This document shows, in pieces, positions 17,697 to 26,058 of a stretch of DNA of 64,000 bases. The first letter of the stretch is position 1, and every line of letters starts with the position of its first letter. The notes beneath the pieces are model-generated. The model worked only from the letters and a program-made list of their open reading frames with translations. It made no database searches and was not told where the DNA came from. The DNA comes from PALSA-1353 sp036267155 (GTDB lineage: Bacteria > Planctomycetota > Phycisphaerae > Tepidisphaerales > Tepidisphaeraceae). Both the position numbers and the translations under genes were made by a program. Location of the stretch: contig DATAWP010000004.1 in NCBI GenBank assembly GCA_036267155.1, positions 62,001 through 126,000 of the forward strand, given 5' to 3'.

Positions 17697-17888
17697 TTAT
17701 GCCGCACCCCGCCCCGCCATTTCAAACTGCCAAGCACGAAAGCAGGCGGCTACGAATACCAGTGCCGCTGCTACCAAAATCCCCGCATCTCCAACGCGCG
17801 AAAGTATCAGGTGGCCGAGGACGAGAAACATCAGTGCGGAGGACCAGCGATCCAAGTGCTGCACGTGATGGCGGACGAAGCCGAACAT
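17697..17888 (-). CDS. Putative small two-helix membrane protein
   Basis: A 63-residue frame beginning MFGFVRHHVQHLDRW and containing two hydrophobic segments, SALMFLVLGHLILS and GILVAAALVFVAACF, separated by a short polar turn. The start is preceded by GAGGTGACC at good spacing, the main reason to accept it. It lies upstream of hicA on the same strand with about 108 bp between them. It could be a cargo gene or a small hydrophobic peptide unrelated to hicAB. No family is recognised, and the coding status is moderately supported only. Confidence 0.45.
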   Translation of the reverse strand: MFGFVRHHVQHLDRWSSALMFLVLGHLILSRVGDAGILVAAALVFVAACFRAWQFEMAGRGAA

Positions 17889-18011
17889 TGGTCACCTCAT
17901 ACGATATAACGGACGACGTTCTATGGCCGGCCCGCAACGAGGAGCAGGCCATGGAACAACAGATTATTTTAACGCTCTCCGTGAACTCTGTGGCCGCATT
18001 TTTTGAAGCTC

Positions 18012-19103
18012 TTAATTTCCCTCGATCCGCAGCGATCGCGGAAAATATTCCTGCTTCATCGCCCGCTTGGCCAGAGCCAGCGTTTCCTCGGCCAGGACAT
18101 TGGCCCGGCGCGTGCCGCTTCGCAGCGCATCCAGAACATCGTCCGGCCGGGATTCGTACTGCTTTCTCCGAGTCCGGATCGGCTCGATCAACGTGTTCAG
18201 CACCTCGACCAGCTTACGCTTGATAACCACGTCGCCGACTTTGCCGGCCCGGTACGCATCCTCTTGCTCGGCCACCCACGCTTTGTCGGGGTTGAAGGTT
18301 TCGTGGAATATCCAAAGCGGATTATTTTCGACGGTCCCCGGATCGGTGGCGCGGATGCGCTTGGGATCGGTGTACATCGCCATCACTTTTTTCTGGACGG
18401 CATCCGCGTCGTCCGAAAGGAAAATCGCGTTGTTGAGCGACTTGCTCATCTTGAGCAATTGCCCATCCGGCCCCGGCGCACCGGTGCCGACGAATCGCCG
18501 AACGCGCCCAAGCTTTGGCTCGATGATCGGGAACACGCCGCCCCGAGTGACATAATCTTTGTCTTCCGTGTGCGGATCGACCCCGCAGTAGATTTGGTTG
18601 AATCTCCTCGCCACCTCGCGCGTCATTTCCAGGTGCGGCAGTTGATCTTCCCCCACCGGCACCAGGGCCGGGCGAAACGCCAGGATGTCCGCACATTGCC
18701 CCACGGCATACAGCGGAAACCCGAACGAATATTCATCGCCGAGCCCCTTGTCCCGAATTTCATCCTTCAGCGTCGGATTGCGCATCACCCGATTGAACGG
18801 CAACAGCATCGCGAAGAAAAAAGTCAGTTCGTCGATGGCCGGGACTTCGCTCTGGATGAACAGCGTGCTCTTATTGGGATCGATTCCAACCGCCAGGTAG
18901 TCGGTGGCAATATCCAGCACCGATTGTCGAATGTCGTCCGGTTTGTCGGCCCGGGTCGTGAAAGCGTGCTTGTTGGCGATGATGAAATAGCAATCATATT
19001 GATCCTGCAGCGCCAGGCGATTCTCGACGCTGCCGACGTAATGCCCCAGATGAAGTCTGCCCGTGGGCGTGTCGCCGGTGAGAATCCGCTGACGCGATGC
19101 CAT
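18012..19103 (-). CDS. trpS: Tryptophanyl-tRNA synthetase
   Basis: A 363-residue class I aminoacyl-tRNA synthetase that charges tRNA-Trp. The HIGH-type motif is TGRLHLGHYVGS near the N-terminus, and the KMSKS motif is complete (LLKMSKSLNNAI). PVGEDQLPHLEMTREVARRFN is also diagnostic of TrpS. ATG at 19103 lies only 6 nt after a TATAAC box and has no Shine-Dalgarno sequence, so the transcript is probably leaderless. Its promoter and first five codons (MASRQ) are shared with the neighbouring small gene at 19169-19387. Length and motifs are normal. Confidence 0.95.
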   Translation of the reverse strand: MASRQRILTGDTPTGRLHLGHYVGSVENRLALQDQYDCYFIIANKHAFTTRADKPDDIRQSVLDIATDYLAVGIDPNKSTLFIQSEVPAIDELTFFFAMLLPFNRVMRNPTLKDEIRDKGLGDEYSFGFPLYAVGQCADILAFRPALVPVGEDQLPHLEMTREVARRFNQIYCGVDPHTEDKDYVTRGGVFPIIEPKLGRVRRFVGTGAPGPDGQLLKMSKSLNNAIFLSDDADAVQKKVMAMYTDPKRIRATDPGTVENNPLWIFHETFNPDKAWVAEQEDAYRAGKVGDVVIKRKLVEVLNTLIEPIRTRRKQYESRPDDVLDALRSGTRRANVLAEETLALAKRAMKQEYFPRSLRIEGN

Positions 19104-19142
19104 GGCGGGGTTATATGATAAATTGGCGGAAGAATCGAACGG
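19104..19142 (-). promoter_or_regulatory. Predicted leaderless promoter of trpS
   Basis: Minus-strand TATAAC at 19110-19115, with six bases between it and the ATG. Upstream sequence CCAATTTATCA matches the same module at 19388-19424 and 30518-30556. With a start site 6-7 nt past the -10 box, transcription would begin at the initiation codon. Confidence 0.55.
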
Positions 19143-19168
19143 TAAGACCGCAGGCGCGTTTTCGCGTT

Positions 19169-19387
19169 TCATGCCGCGAATTCATACACCGGCGTCTGCA
19201 TTGTTCGTACGGGCTTGCGTTCCCCGCGAACGATCGCGTGAATCCGTTCGACGGTCTCCGGCGCGAAAAACTGTTCTCCGGTCTCGACGCAAACTCGCGC
19301 CGGGACGTGCTCGATGACGACGATCCGGCCGTCCACTTCAATCGTGTAGGTTACATGGGTATTGTCCATCGTCTGGCGCGATGCCAT
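19169..19387 (-). CDS. MqsA/YgiT-type small protein (orphan antitoxin-like)
   Basis: A 72-residue protein. VTYTIEVDGRIVVIEHVPARVCVETGEQFFAPETVERIHAI is the pattern seen in the short YgiT-type proteins linked to MqsA/HigA antitoxins, in which a sheet region is followed by the C-x-x-x-G-E-x-F-x-x-x-E-x-V segment. Only one cysteine of the usual CxxC zinc pairs remains (CVETG), and there is no HTH domain, so it is a minimal version. No partner toxin (MqsR or DUF4258) is adjacent; trpS and prpD flank it. It begins MASRQ like trpS, and its upstream sequence is nearly the same as that of trpS, suggesting duplication of that start region. ATG is 6 nt past a TATAAT box. Confidence 0.7.
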   Translation of the reverse strand: MASRQTMDNTHVTYTIEVDGRIVVIEHVPARVCVETGEQFFAPETVERIHAIVRGERKPVRTMQTPVYEFAA

Positions 19388-19424
19388 GGGGGGATTATAT
19401 GATAAAGTTGACCAAACAATCGAA
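19388..19424 (-). promoter_or_regulatory. Predicted leaderless promoter of the YgiT-like gene
   Basis: Minus-strand TATAAT at 19394-19399, six bases before ATG, with CAACTTTATCA immediately upstream. It is close in sequence to the trpS and mntA promoters. The region also lies just upstream of divergent prpD. Confidence 0.6.
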
Positions 19425-19441
19425 CTCAAGAAGGAATTCGC

Positions 19442-20821
19442 ATGCAACAACCTTTGGCTGATCGAATGGCGGAATGGGCCGGCGGACTGCGGTATCAGGA
19501 CCTGCCCGCGCCGGTGGTTCACGAAGTGAAACGGCGCGTGCTCGATTCGCTGGGATGCGCTTACGGCGCCTTTGAAGCCGAGCCATCCGTCGTCGCCCGC
19601 AAAGTGGCCGGGCGGTTGACTGCCCACCCCGGCAGCACGCTTTTGGGGTCGGACCATCGCGCTCCGCCCGACTGGGCCGCGTTCGCCAATGGGTGCATGG
19701 TTCGTTACCTGGATTACAACGACACGTATCTTTCCAAAGAACCGGCCCATCCCAGCGACAACATTCCCGCCGCGCTCGCAGTCGCCGATGCCCAACACTC
19801 TTCGGGCCAGGATTTCATCCTGGCCATCGTCATGGCATACGAAGTCCAATGCCGCCTGTGCGACGCGGCCTGCATTCGCGCCCGCGGGTGGGACCACGTC
19901 ACCTACGGAGCATTTTCCACGGCACTCGCCGCGGCAAAGCTGATGAAACTTCCGACACAGAAAATGCGCCACGCCCTGGGGATCGCCGGCGTCGCCAGCG
20001 CCAATTTACGCCAGTCTCGCGTCGGCGAGCTGTCGCATTGGAAGGGATGCGCCTTCGCCAACGCCGCCCGGCACGGGGTTTATTCCGCCATGCTCGCGGC
20101 CGATGGAATGACCGGGCCCGCCCCAATCTTCGAAGGCGCCAACGGTTTTGAAAAACTCATCAGCGGCCCGCTGGAACTTCAAGGCCCCTTCGGCTCCAAT
20201 CCCAAAACCTGGGCCGGCGATTTCATGATCCTCAAAACCAGCATCAAATATTGGCCGGCTGAATACCATTCGCAAAGCGCCATCGAGGCGGCCCTGGAAC
20301 TGCGCAAGCAGCTTGGCTCGATCGATGAGATCGAATCCATCTCGATTGAAAGCCACGATGCCGCCGTGGACATCATTGGCAGCAGCCCCGAACAGTGGCA
20401 GCCCACCAGCCGCGAAACCGCCGACCACAGCCTTCCCTACATCACGGCCGTCGCCCTGGCCGACGGTGAATTGACGGCCAAACAATTCGACCCGCGGCGG
20501 TTTACCGATCCGAAAATGCTCAAGCTCGTCAGCCGGGTAAAGGTTTCGCGTCATGCGGAACTTTCCCGAAAATATCCCGTCGAGGTGGGCAACATCGTCA
20601 CGATCAAAACCATCGCCGGTAAAACCCACACGCGCCGGGTGGACGTGCCCACGGGCAACGCGCTCAAGCCGCTGACCGACACGCAGGTGCAGGCGAAATT
20701 CCATTCGCTTGCCGATGAACGGTTGGGTCACGATCGCGCCAAAGCGCTGGCCGATTGGGTTTGGCGGCTCGATCAGCAGCCAAAGGCCGGCCAACTTTTT
20801 TCACTGGCGGCCCTCCCATGA
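19442..20821 (+). CDS. prpD: 2-methylcitrate dehydratase (MmgE/PrpD family)
   Basis: A 459-residue PrpD-family enzyme that dehydrates 2-methylcitrate to 2-methyl-cis-aconitate in the propionate-degrading methylcitrate cycle. Diagnostic blocks are VKRRVLDSLGCAYGAF, MVRYLDYNDTYLSKEPAHPSDNI and WKGCAFANAARHGVYSAMLA, with KYWPAEYHSQSAIEAAL in the second half. The PrpD type needs no iron-sulfur cluster and requires no AcnD/PrpF, which are absent here. ATG is preceded by AAGGA. Its stop overlaps the prpB start (ATGA), so the two are translationally coupled. Confidence 0.93.
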   Translation: MQQPLADRMAEWAGGLRYQDLPAPVVHEVKRRVLDSLGCAYGAFEAEPSVVARKVAGRLTAHPGSTLLGSDHRAPPDWAAFANGCMVRYLDYNDTYLSKEPAHPSDNIPAALAVADAQHSSGQDFILAIVMAYEVQCRLCDAACIRARGWDHVTYGAFSTALAAAKLMKLPTQKMRHALGIAGVASANLRQSRVGELSHWKGCAFANAARHGVYSAMLAADGMTGPAPIFEGANGFEKLISGPLELQGPFGSNPKTWAGDFMILKTSIKYWPAEYHSQSAIEAALELRKQLGSIDEIESISIESHDAAVDIIGSSPEQWQPTSRETADHSLPYITAVALADGELTAKQFDPRRFTDPKMLKLVSRVKVSRHAELSRKYPVEVGNIVTIKTIAGKTHTRRVDVPTGNALKPLTDTQVQAKFHSLADERLGHDRAKALADWVWRLDQQPKAGQLFSLAALP

Positions 20822-21681
20822 ATCAAACCATGATCCGCCAATCCGCATCCATGGCCGCGAAATTGCGCAAGCTCATGCGCCGCTCCTGCGTGGCGATGCC
20901 CGGCGCGTTCAACGCCGCGACGGCCCGACTCATCGAACGCGCCGGATTCGACGCCGTCTATGTAAGCGGCGCCGGATTGTCCAACGCGGCCGCCGGCGTG
21001 CCGGACATTGGCCTGCTTTCTCGCCGGCAAGTCGCGGAACTGGCCGGCTTTATCGCCGCCGCGGTGAAAGTTCCGGTGATCGTGGACGCCGACACCGGCT
21101 TCGGCGGCCCGCGCGACGCTGCCGCCACGGTCGAGCAATTCGCCCGAGCCGGCATTGCCGGGATGCACATGGAGGATCAGGTTTCCGCCAAGCGCTGCGG
21201 CCACTTGGGCGGCAAGATGCTGATTACCCCCGTTGCGATGTCGGCCAAGATTCGCGCCGCCGTCGCCTCTCGCAAACGGCACGACTTTCTCGTCATCGCA
21301 CGCACGGATGCCCGCTCGGTTGAAGGTTTCGGCGCTGCCGCCCGGCGTGCCCGGATGTATCTTGACGCCGGTGCCGATGCCATTTTTCCCGAGGCTCTGG
21401 AATCAGAGGACGAATTCGCCGAATTCGCCCGCTTGGTTCGCGCTCCGCTGATGGCAAACATGACCGAGTTCGGAAAATCGCCGCTGCTCGGTCTGGGCAA
21501 GCTGGCCCAATTGGGATATCGCCTGGTGATTTTCCCGCAGACCGCGTTTCGCGTGGCAATGAAGGCCGAAGAAAAGCTTCTCCGCGATCTCCGCCGCCTC
21601 GGCACCCAGCGGCAATGGCTCGGCAAGATGCAGACCCGGCGGGAACTTTACGACTTGTTAGACTACAAGCCGGGTGCGTGA
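20818..21681 (+). CDS. prpB: Methylisocitrate lyase
   Basis: A 287-residue member of the isocitrate lyase/PEP mutase superfamily that splits 2-methylisocitrate into pyruvate and succinate. The active-site loop is KRCGHLGGK, with the catalytic cysteine; metal-binding residues lie in VDADTGFG and MHMEDQ. YVSGAGLSNAAAG and VIARTDARSV are further family blocks. The start is the ATG overlapping the prpD stop; an internal ATG 12 bp downstream is possible. Between this gene and prpC is a 340-bp gap filled by a long inverted repeat. Confidence 0.93.
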   Translation: MNQTMIRQSASMAAKLRKLMRRSCVAMPGAFNAATARLIERAGFDAVYVSGAGLSNAAAGVPDIGLLSRRQVAELAGFIAAAVKVPVIVDADTGFGGPRDAAATVEQFARAGIAGMHMEDQVSAKRCGHLGGKMLITPVAMSAKIRAAVASRKRHDFLVIARTDARSVEGFGAAARRARMYLDAGADAIFPEALESEDEFAEFARLVRAPLMANMTEFGKSPLLGLGKLAQLGYRLVIFPQTAFRVAMKAEEKLLRDLRRLGTQRQWLGKMQTRRELYDLLDYKPGA

Positions 21682-21713
21682 ATCTGCCCGCAGGGTGGAG
21701 CGATGATAAAGAA

Positions 21714-21980
21714 GATGATCGGTTACGATTTTCATGACGGACCAAAGCGTGGGCTCGAATATCATCAGGCGCTGCCGCCGCGCACGCCGTTGGCTGGCCC
21801 GGCGACAATCCAGCGAGTCACTTGCGAACCGAAGGAATGGAGCCGCCGGAAGCGGCGACTCGCGTCTTGCTTCGCAAACGGCTTACCGGAACATGATCAC
21901 GCCGGCCAGCGGTTTTCACCGCGGCGACGCCCGCTGATATTTGAGCCGGCGAATTCAGCCGTCACAAAAACTGCGATCGG
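21714..21980. repeat. Long inverted repeat, copy A, between prpB and prpC
   Basis: The left arm (from 21714) reads GATCGGTTACGATTTTC, then GGCTCGAATATCATCAGG and GCTGCCGCCGC. The right arm, ending at 21980, is its imperfect reverse complement (GCGGCGACGCCCGCTGATAT, GAGCCGGCGAATTC, ACTGCGATCGG). The centre holds smaller hairpins such as GCCGCCGGAAGCGGC. It is homologous to the element at 28088-28566 and to a single arm at 14771-14840. It separates prpB from prpC. No protein-coding capacity is evident. Confidence 0.75.
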
Positions 21981-22022
21981 CAAAAATCCGGATTCACTAG
22001 ATCCATTACTTGTGAGGAAATC

Positions 22023-23138
22023 ATGAGCGAATCACCAGCCAAACCCGCCTACAGCCCCGGACTTGACGGCGTTATCGCCGGCGAATCCGCCATCTGCTCC
22101 GTCCAAGCTGACACCGGCCTGCACTATTACGGCTACGGCATCGAAGGGATCGCCGACCAGATCACGTTCGAGCAGGTGGCGTGGCTTCTCCTGCACGGCG
22201 AAATGCCCAACCCTGCCGAACTCAAGGAATTCGCCAGGCAACTCGCAGCCGGCGCCGCGCTCCCGCCGGCGATCGTTCAAATGCTCAAATGTTTTCCCAA
22301 GGGCACGCGCGCGATGGATTATCTCCGAACGGGCATATCTGCCCTGTCGGCGTTCGATCCGGATTTGGGCCATGTCGATCATGCCGCCAATCTCCGCAAG
22401 ACCATCCGCCTGATTTCCCGAATGACCAGCGTGACAACTGCCGGCTGGCGAGTCCTTCACGGACAAGAGCCGATCGTAACGGGCGACATGCCCCTGTCGG
22501 CTCGGCTTCTCATGGGCATTTCCGGCCAAAAACCCGAGGAATGGGTCGTGCGCGTGATGGACACGGTGATGAATCTCTACGCCGAGCACGAGTTCAACGC
22601 CTCGACCTTCGCCGCCCGCGTGACGGCCTCCACGCTGGCCGACATTTATCCAGCCATCGTCACCGCGCTGGGCGCATTGGAAGGTCCCCTGCACGGCGGA
22701 GCCAACGAACGGGCGATGACGATGCTCCGCAACGTCGGTTTAGCGAAGAATGCCGAGCCGTGGGTCAAAGCGGCCCTCGCCAAGCGCGAAAAGATCATGG
22801 GCTTCGGCCATCGCGTTTATAAAAAAGGCGATTCACGTGTCCCGGTGATGCGGCAACTGCTCGCCGAGATTTGCCGTCGCAAGGGCGATAACACGCTGCT
22901 GGAGGTTTGCCAGGAACTGGAACGCGTGATGGAAAAGGAAAAAGGCTTATTTGCGAATCTGGATCTCTACGCGGCCCCGGTGTTGAACCTGCTGGAAATT
23001 CCGCCGGAACTGAACACGCCCCTGTTCGCCTGCGCCCGCGTTGCCGGCTGGTGCGCCCACGTCATCGAGCAACAGGATCACAACCGGATCATCCGGCCAA
23101 GATCGCTGTATACCGGCCCAGCGCCGCGCAGCATGTAG
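22023..23138 (+). CDS. prpC: 2-methylcitrate synthase / citrate synthase family
   Basis: A 371-residue citrate-synthase-fold enzyme that condenses propionyl-CoA with oxaloacetate. Catalytic-site blocks are present: HGGANERAM (His of the substrate site), MGFGHRVYKKGDSR (the second histidine) and the final NRIIRPRSLYTGP. The short length, lacking the extra N-terminal domain of Gram-negative citrate synthases, and its position after prpD-prpB favour PrpC over GltA, although such enzymes often use both acyl-CoAs. GAGGAAATC precedes ATG. The long repeat upstream may have given this gene its own transcriptional control. Confidence 0.9.
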   Translation: MSESPAKPAYSPGLDGVIAGESAICSVQADTGLHYYGYGIEGIADQITFEQVAWLLLHGEMPNPAELKEFARQLAAGAALPPAIVQMLKCFPKGTRAMDYLRTGISALSAFDPDLGHVDHAANLRKTIRLISRMTSVTTAGWRVLHGQEPIVTGDMPLSARLLMGISGQKPEEWVVRVMDTVMNLYAEHEFNASTFAARVTASTLADIYPAIVTALGALEGPLHGGANERAMTMLRNVGLAKNAEPWVKAALAKREKIMGFGHRVYKKGDSRVPVMRQLLAEICRRKGDNTLLEVCQELERVMEKEKGLFANLDLYAAPVLNLLEIPPELNTPLFACARVAGWCAHVIEQQDHNRIIRPRSLYTGPAPRSM

Positions 23139-23390
23139 TCTTGTTGATCTCAAGGTGACCGCTCGGCGCACTGTATCGTGTGCGGTGGGGCCGCGTTCTA
23201 GTCTAAAGGAAATTTGTTGGCGGAATGATTACCCTGGATTGGATTGCGAGATGAGAGGTAATCTGTGCGGCAGGATTGGGGTCGATGGCTTCGAGCGATC
23301 AAACGCCGATTGTCGATTATGAGCCTGCGTACCACGGGGCGCGCAAAGTCTGCGATCCGCCACCGAAATTGACGAGGGGGGCGTTGGATT

Positions 23391-24257
23391 GTGATCGGAG
23401 CAATGCTTCTGCTGCCGGCGTTGGGGGTTGTGGCTCAGATCATCACCGACAATCTGGCGGACTATCGATTCGTGGTTCCACTGACCGGCGGGTATTTCGT
23501 GCAAAGGTTGGATCAGGGGCCAGGGTCGAGTCCGCAGATGGACCAACAAATTGGTCCCTATCAGATTTTTCTTTTGAATCCAGGTGAGTCTTTGTATGGG
23601 GATCCGGAATTCGGACAATCGAAATTGCCAACGTCTAGCTTTGTGCCGAACGTGCATCGGATTGCGGTAGTGGCGAAGCAGTTGGTAGTCATCGGGACAA
23701 TGCGTGCAGATTTTTTTGTACTGGACGCAAGGAGCGGGAATCTCCAGCTTTTCAATTCGGCGGCGGAGTTTAATGCCGCGATCAAGGCAGTGGGCGCGAG
23801 TTCTGTGCCATTGAATGATCCGGCGGTTATGGCCAAATCGCTACCGAGGAGTACGATTCGCCCATGGGCGTACCAGCAGATGAATGGCTTGCTCGGACTG
23901 TCGGACGTGGCGTGGTCTGGGATCGCCGTAGATATCGGCGGGATGATAGCTCTGGCTGGAGGGCTGGCGATTCCGCGCGTTTACCGGTGGAAGACCAAGT
24001 GGGTGCGGCGGATCGTTGTGTTCTTTTTCGCTGCTGGGTTGGGGATGGTCGTCAACGGCTTCGCAAATGGATGGCTGCTTGACGGCGGCCCGGACGCGCT
24101 TGTCGGATTGATAACTTTACCACCCGGCTATGTGATTGCGGCGATCTTGGGAGGAAGCATTCCGGTCTGGGTGTGCGCAATTCTTTCTCATGTCCTGCGA
24201 AAACATTCGCCCAATTTCAAGGCCATTGCGCGTTATAGCCGCTCGGGAAATCTATGA
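23391..24257 (+). CDS. Hypothetical membrane protein
   Basis: A 288-residue protein with a hydrophobic N-terminal segment (MIGAMLLLPALGVVAQII), a ~150-residue presumably extracytoplasmic region, and four hydrophobic helices between residues ~170 and 275 (VAWSGIAVDIGGMIALAGGLA, RIVVFFFAAGLGMVV, GLITLPPGYVIAAILGG, PVWVCAILSHVL). The GTG start at 23391 has GAGGGG about 10 nt upstream. Isolated on the plus strand between prpC and a long non-coding gap. No family is recognised. The soluble part contains several V-V-I and F-V-L strands, so it may be a folded sensor-like domain; this is composition-based only. Confidence 0.65.
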   Translation: MIGAMLLLPALGVVAQIITDNLADYRFVVPLTGGYFVQRLDQGPGSSPQMDQQIGPYQIFLLNPGESLYGDPEFGQSKLPTSSFVPNVHRIAVVAKQLVVIGTMRADFFVLDARSGNLQLFNSAAEFNAAIKAVGASSVPLNDPAVMAKSLPRSTIRPWAYQQMNGLLGLSDVAWSGIAVDIGGMIALAGGLAIPRVYRWKTKWVRRIVVFFFAAGLGMVVNGFANGWLLDGGPDALVGLITLPPGYVIAAILGGSIPVWVCAILSHVLRKHSPNFKAIARYSRSGNL

Positions 24258-24857
24258 AGTGGAGATTGATTTGTAACGGCTACGTCCCTCATACGGACGG
24301 ACCTGCAAGCCCTGCGTGGCCAGGGCGACGTGATGAGCATTGAGCGCTGCCCGCTGTTCTGCCATCTTAGGATGTCCACCTTGCGCCGCCGTATCCAACC
24401 GGTTTACGTGGACGGCACCAGTTCTCTTCACGGCCGGACGCAGTGCGAAAAAACTTCCCACCTCTAAAAATTTTTTCGGACGATGCACCGAAGAAACCAC
24501 AGACAGCCGAGATTGTAAATATGGGTAGTATGGGGTAATTTGATTTTTATACTATCATATCAAATCCGTTATCATGACCTAAAAATAGCTATCTGGCGAT
24601 CCTGCCCAAAGACGCAAAAATTTATGAAATTTGCTTTTTAGCGGTTGAGTAAAGGTCGTATTTAAGACGGAAAGCGACGATTTCATATTTATATGGACGT
24701 AGGGAATGTCAGTTGCTATCGTTTTCATCTTGGTTTCATAATTGGTTTTTCAGGGTCAACCAATTTTGATGGCGTTCCCGATATGTTGATGTCGAACGCC
24801 GTTGGCCGGTGGGTATCGTGGCCAGATCCAACGATCCTGAATTTTGGGAGGTAACAC
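24258..24857 (+). other. 600-bp AT-rich intergenic region upstream of a sorted surface protein
   Basis: No convincing gene. The first ~240 bp are GC-rich and contain an 82-codon minus-strand frame without a ribosome site that I do not accept. From about 24470 to 24760 the DNA becomes clearly AT-rich (stretches such as TTTTTATACTATCATATC and TTTATATGGACG) and probably carries promoter and regulatory sites for the VPLPA-CTERM gene. GGGAGGTAACAC directly precedes that gene's ATG. No sigma-54 -24/-12 element was found. Confidence 0.5.
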
Positions 24858-25571
24858 ATGTTTCGCAGTTGCAGAAAAGCCGTGATCGCAGTCGGTGCGG
24901 TGGTGGCTGGATTCGGAGTGTGGGGCGGGGCGTCCGCGCCGGCCGCCGAAATACAGAATGTCAGCCCGGTTCAAATTGACGGTTGGGACATCTCCTGGAC
25001 CACGGGCGTAGGCCTTGCCATTAATCAGGACTCCAGCCCCGGCCAGGTCGACGTGGAAAAGACGGCCACGTTCACCGCCCCGAACCAGAGTTATCAGATC
25101 AGCTTCGCGCCCATTCCGGGTTACACCGGAACGACCGCGACGCAATTCGTCATTCCGGATGAGACGATCGTGAACAATACCGGCGCATCGTTCAATGGAT
25201 TCTCTTTCGTTCTGATGCCCACCGTGGCCGGCAGTACCACCTTCGGCAGCGCCCAGACCTTCAGCCTGCCGACGGGACCGGGTTATAGTTACAGTTCGGT
25301 GTCGCTCACCTCTGGAAACTCGGTTCTGACCTATACCGGAACCCAAGGCAACGGAGTAACGTCGTTTTGGGGCAACGGCGATCCGAGTTCCAGCGGCGAC
25401 AATCTTCTGATCGACGCGACGCCAGGGGACAGTTTCGCACTGCTCGAATCTTCCTCCGCCGGTGGACATGCCGTGCCGCTTCCAGCGGCCGCCTGGCAAA
25501 GCCTGATCGGCTTGGCCGGTTTGGGCATCATCGGCCTGGCACGCCAACGCAAAGTGCGTCGCCTCGCCTGA
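24858..25571 (+). CDS. Secreted protein with VPLPA-CTERM exosortase sorting tail
   Basis: A 237-residue exported protein. Residues ~8-30 are a signal peptide ending in ASAPAA. The body is a beta-rich domain of unknown function (GWDISWTTGVGLAI, LLIDATPGDSFALLES). The last 32 residues form an exosortase substrate tail: VPLPAAAW motif, hydrophobic helix SLIGLAGLGIIGLA, then basic RQRKVRR. This is the VPLPA variant of PEP-CTERM. The protein should be exported, cut near the motif by an exosortase and left on the cell surface or in the matrix. It is a paralogue of the protein at 37177-37875. GGGAGGT lies before ATG, and a strong terminator follows. Confidence 0.9.
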   Translation: MFRSCRKAVIAVGAVVAGFGVWGGASAPAAEIQNVSPVQIDGWDISWTTGVGLAINQDSSPGQVDVEKTATFTAPNQSYQISFAPIPGYTGTTATQFVIPDETIVNNTGASFNGFSFVLMPTVAGSTTFGSAQTFSLPTGPGYSYSSVSLTSGNSVLTYTGTQGNGVTSFWGNGDPSSSGDNLLIDATPGDSFALLESSSAGGHAVPLPAAAWQSLIGLAGLGIIGLARQRKVRRLA

Positions 25572-25610
25572 GATCTGCTCCGCAGATTTCGCTCGTCGCC
25601 ACGGAAATTT

Positions 25611-25679
25611 CGGCGGCGAAGCGAATGGCGCCTCGAATCACCTTCGAGTCGTCCATTCGCTTCGCCGCCTTTTCGTTTG
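25611..25679 (+). terminator. Rho-independent terminator after the VPLPA-CTERM gene
   Basis: A 17-bp perfect stem (25611-25627 pairs with 25652-25668; GGCGGCGAAGCGAATGG) whose loop contains a second hairpin CTCGAA-TCACC-TTCGAG, followed by TTTTCGTTT. Confidence 0.9.
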
Positions 25680-25758
25680 GTCTGCCCTTTTCCGACTCGC
25701 ATTCGTGGGAATGGAATTGCTCCCACCTTGGGATCATGGTAGACTGATTGAACAGGGA

Positions 25759-26058
25759 ATGAGGATTATTTCGCGCAAGCGCTTGGGGGAGTTCTGGAGC
25801 CATCGGCAATACGACGACGCCGAGCAGCCGCTCAAGGCATGGTTCCGCGAGGCGTCGAAAGCGGACTGGAGCAGCCCCTCCGCGATCAAAGCGATGTATC
25901 GCAGCGCCAGCATCGTGGGCAATAGCCGCGTGGTGTTCAACATCGCGGGAAACAAGTACCGGCTGGTGGTGAAGGTGAATTTTCCTTATCGCGTCATCTA
26001 CATCCGGTTCGTGGGCACACACCGGCAATATGATGGGATCGACGTAACGGAGATATGA
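25759..26058 (+). CDS. higB: HigB-family toxin (RelE/ParE superfamily mRNA interferase)
   Basis: A 99-residue toxin beginning MRIISRKRLGEFW. It has the HigB pattern: HRQYDDAEQPLKAWFREASKADW, then SRVVFNIAGNKYRLVVKVNFPYRVIYIRFVGTHRQYDGID. Conserved lysine, tyrosine and terminal TH..YD residues are those of ribosome-dependent HigB nucleases. The toxin-first order with an ATGA overlap to higA is characteristic of higBA. ATG at 25759 was chosen by homology of the N-terminus; an upstream ATG in the same frame would add unrelated residues. Confidence 0.93.
   Translation: MRIISRKRLGEFWSHRQYDDAEQPLKAWFREASKADWSSPSAIKAMYRSASIVGNSRVVFNIAGNKYRLVVKVNFPYRVIYIRFVGTHRQYDGIDVTEI

Noticed and set aside
24252..24500. 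82-codon minus-strand frame upstream of the VPLPA-CTERM gene
   Set aside because: No ribosome-binding site, no recognisable domain, low-complexity start; treated as non-coding.
24590..24620. Possible sigma-54 promoter (CTGGCGATCCTGCCC) before the VPLPA-CTERM gene
   Set aside because: The GG to GC spacing is 7, not 10, so it does not fit the -24/-12 consensus.
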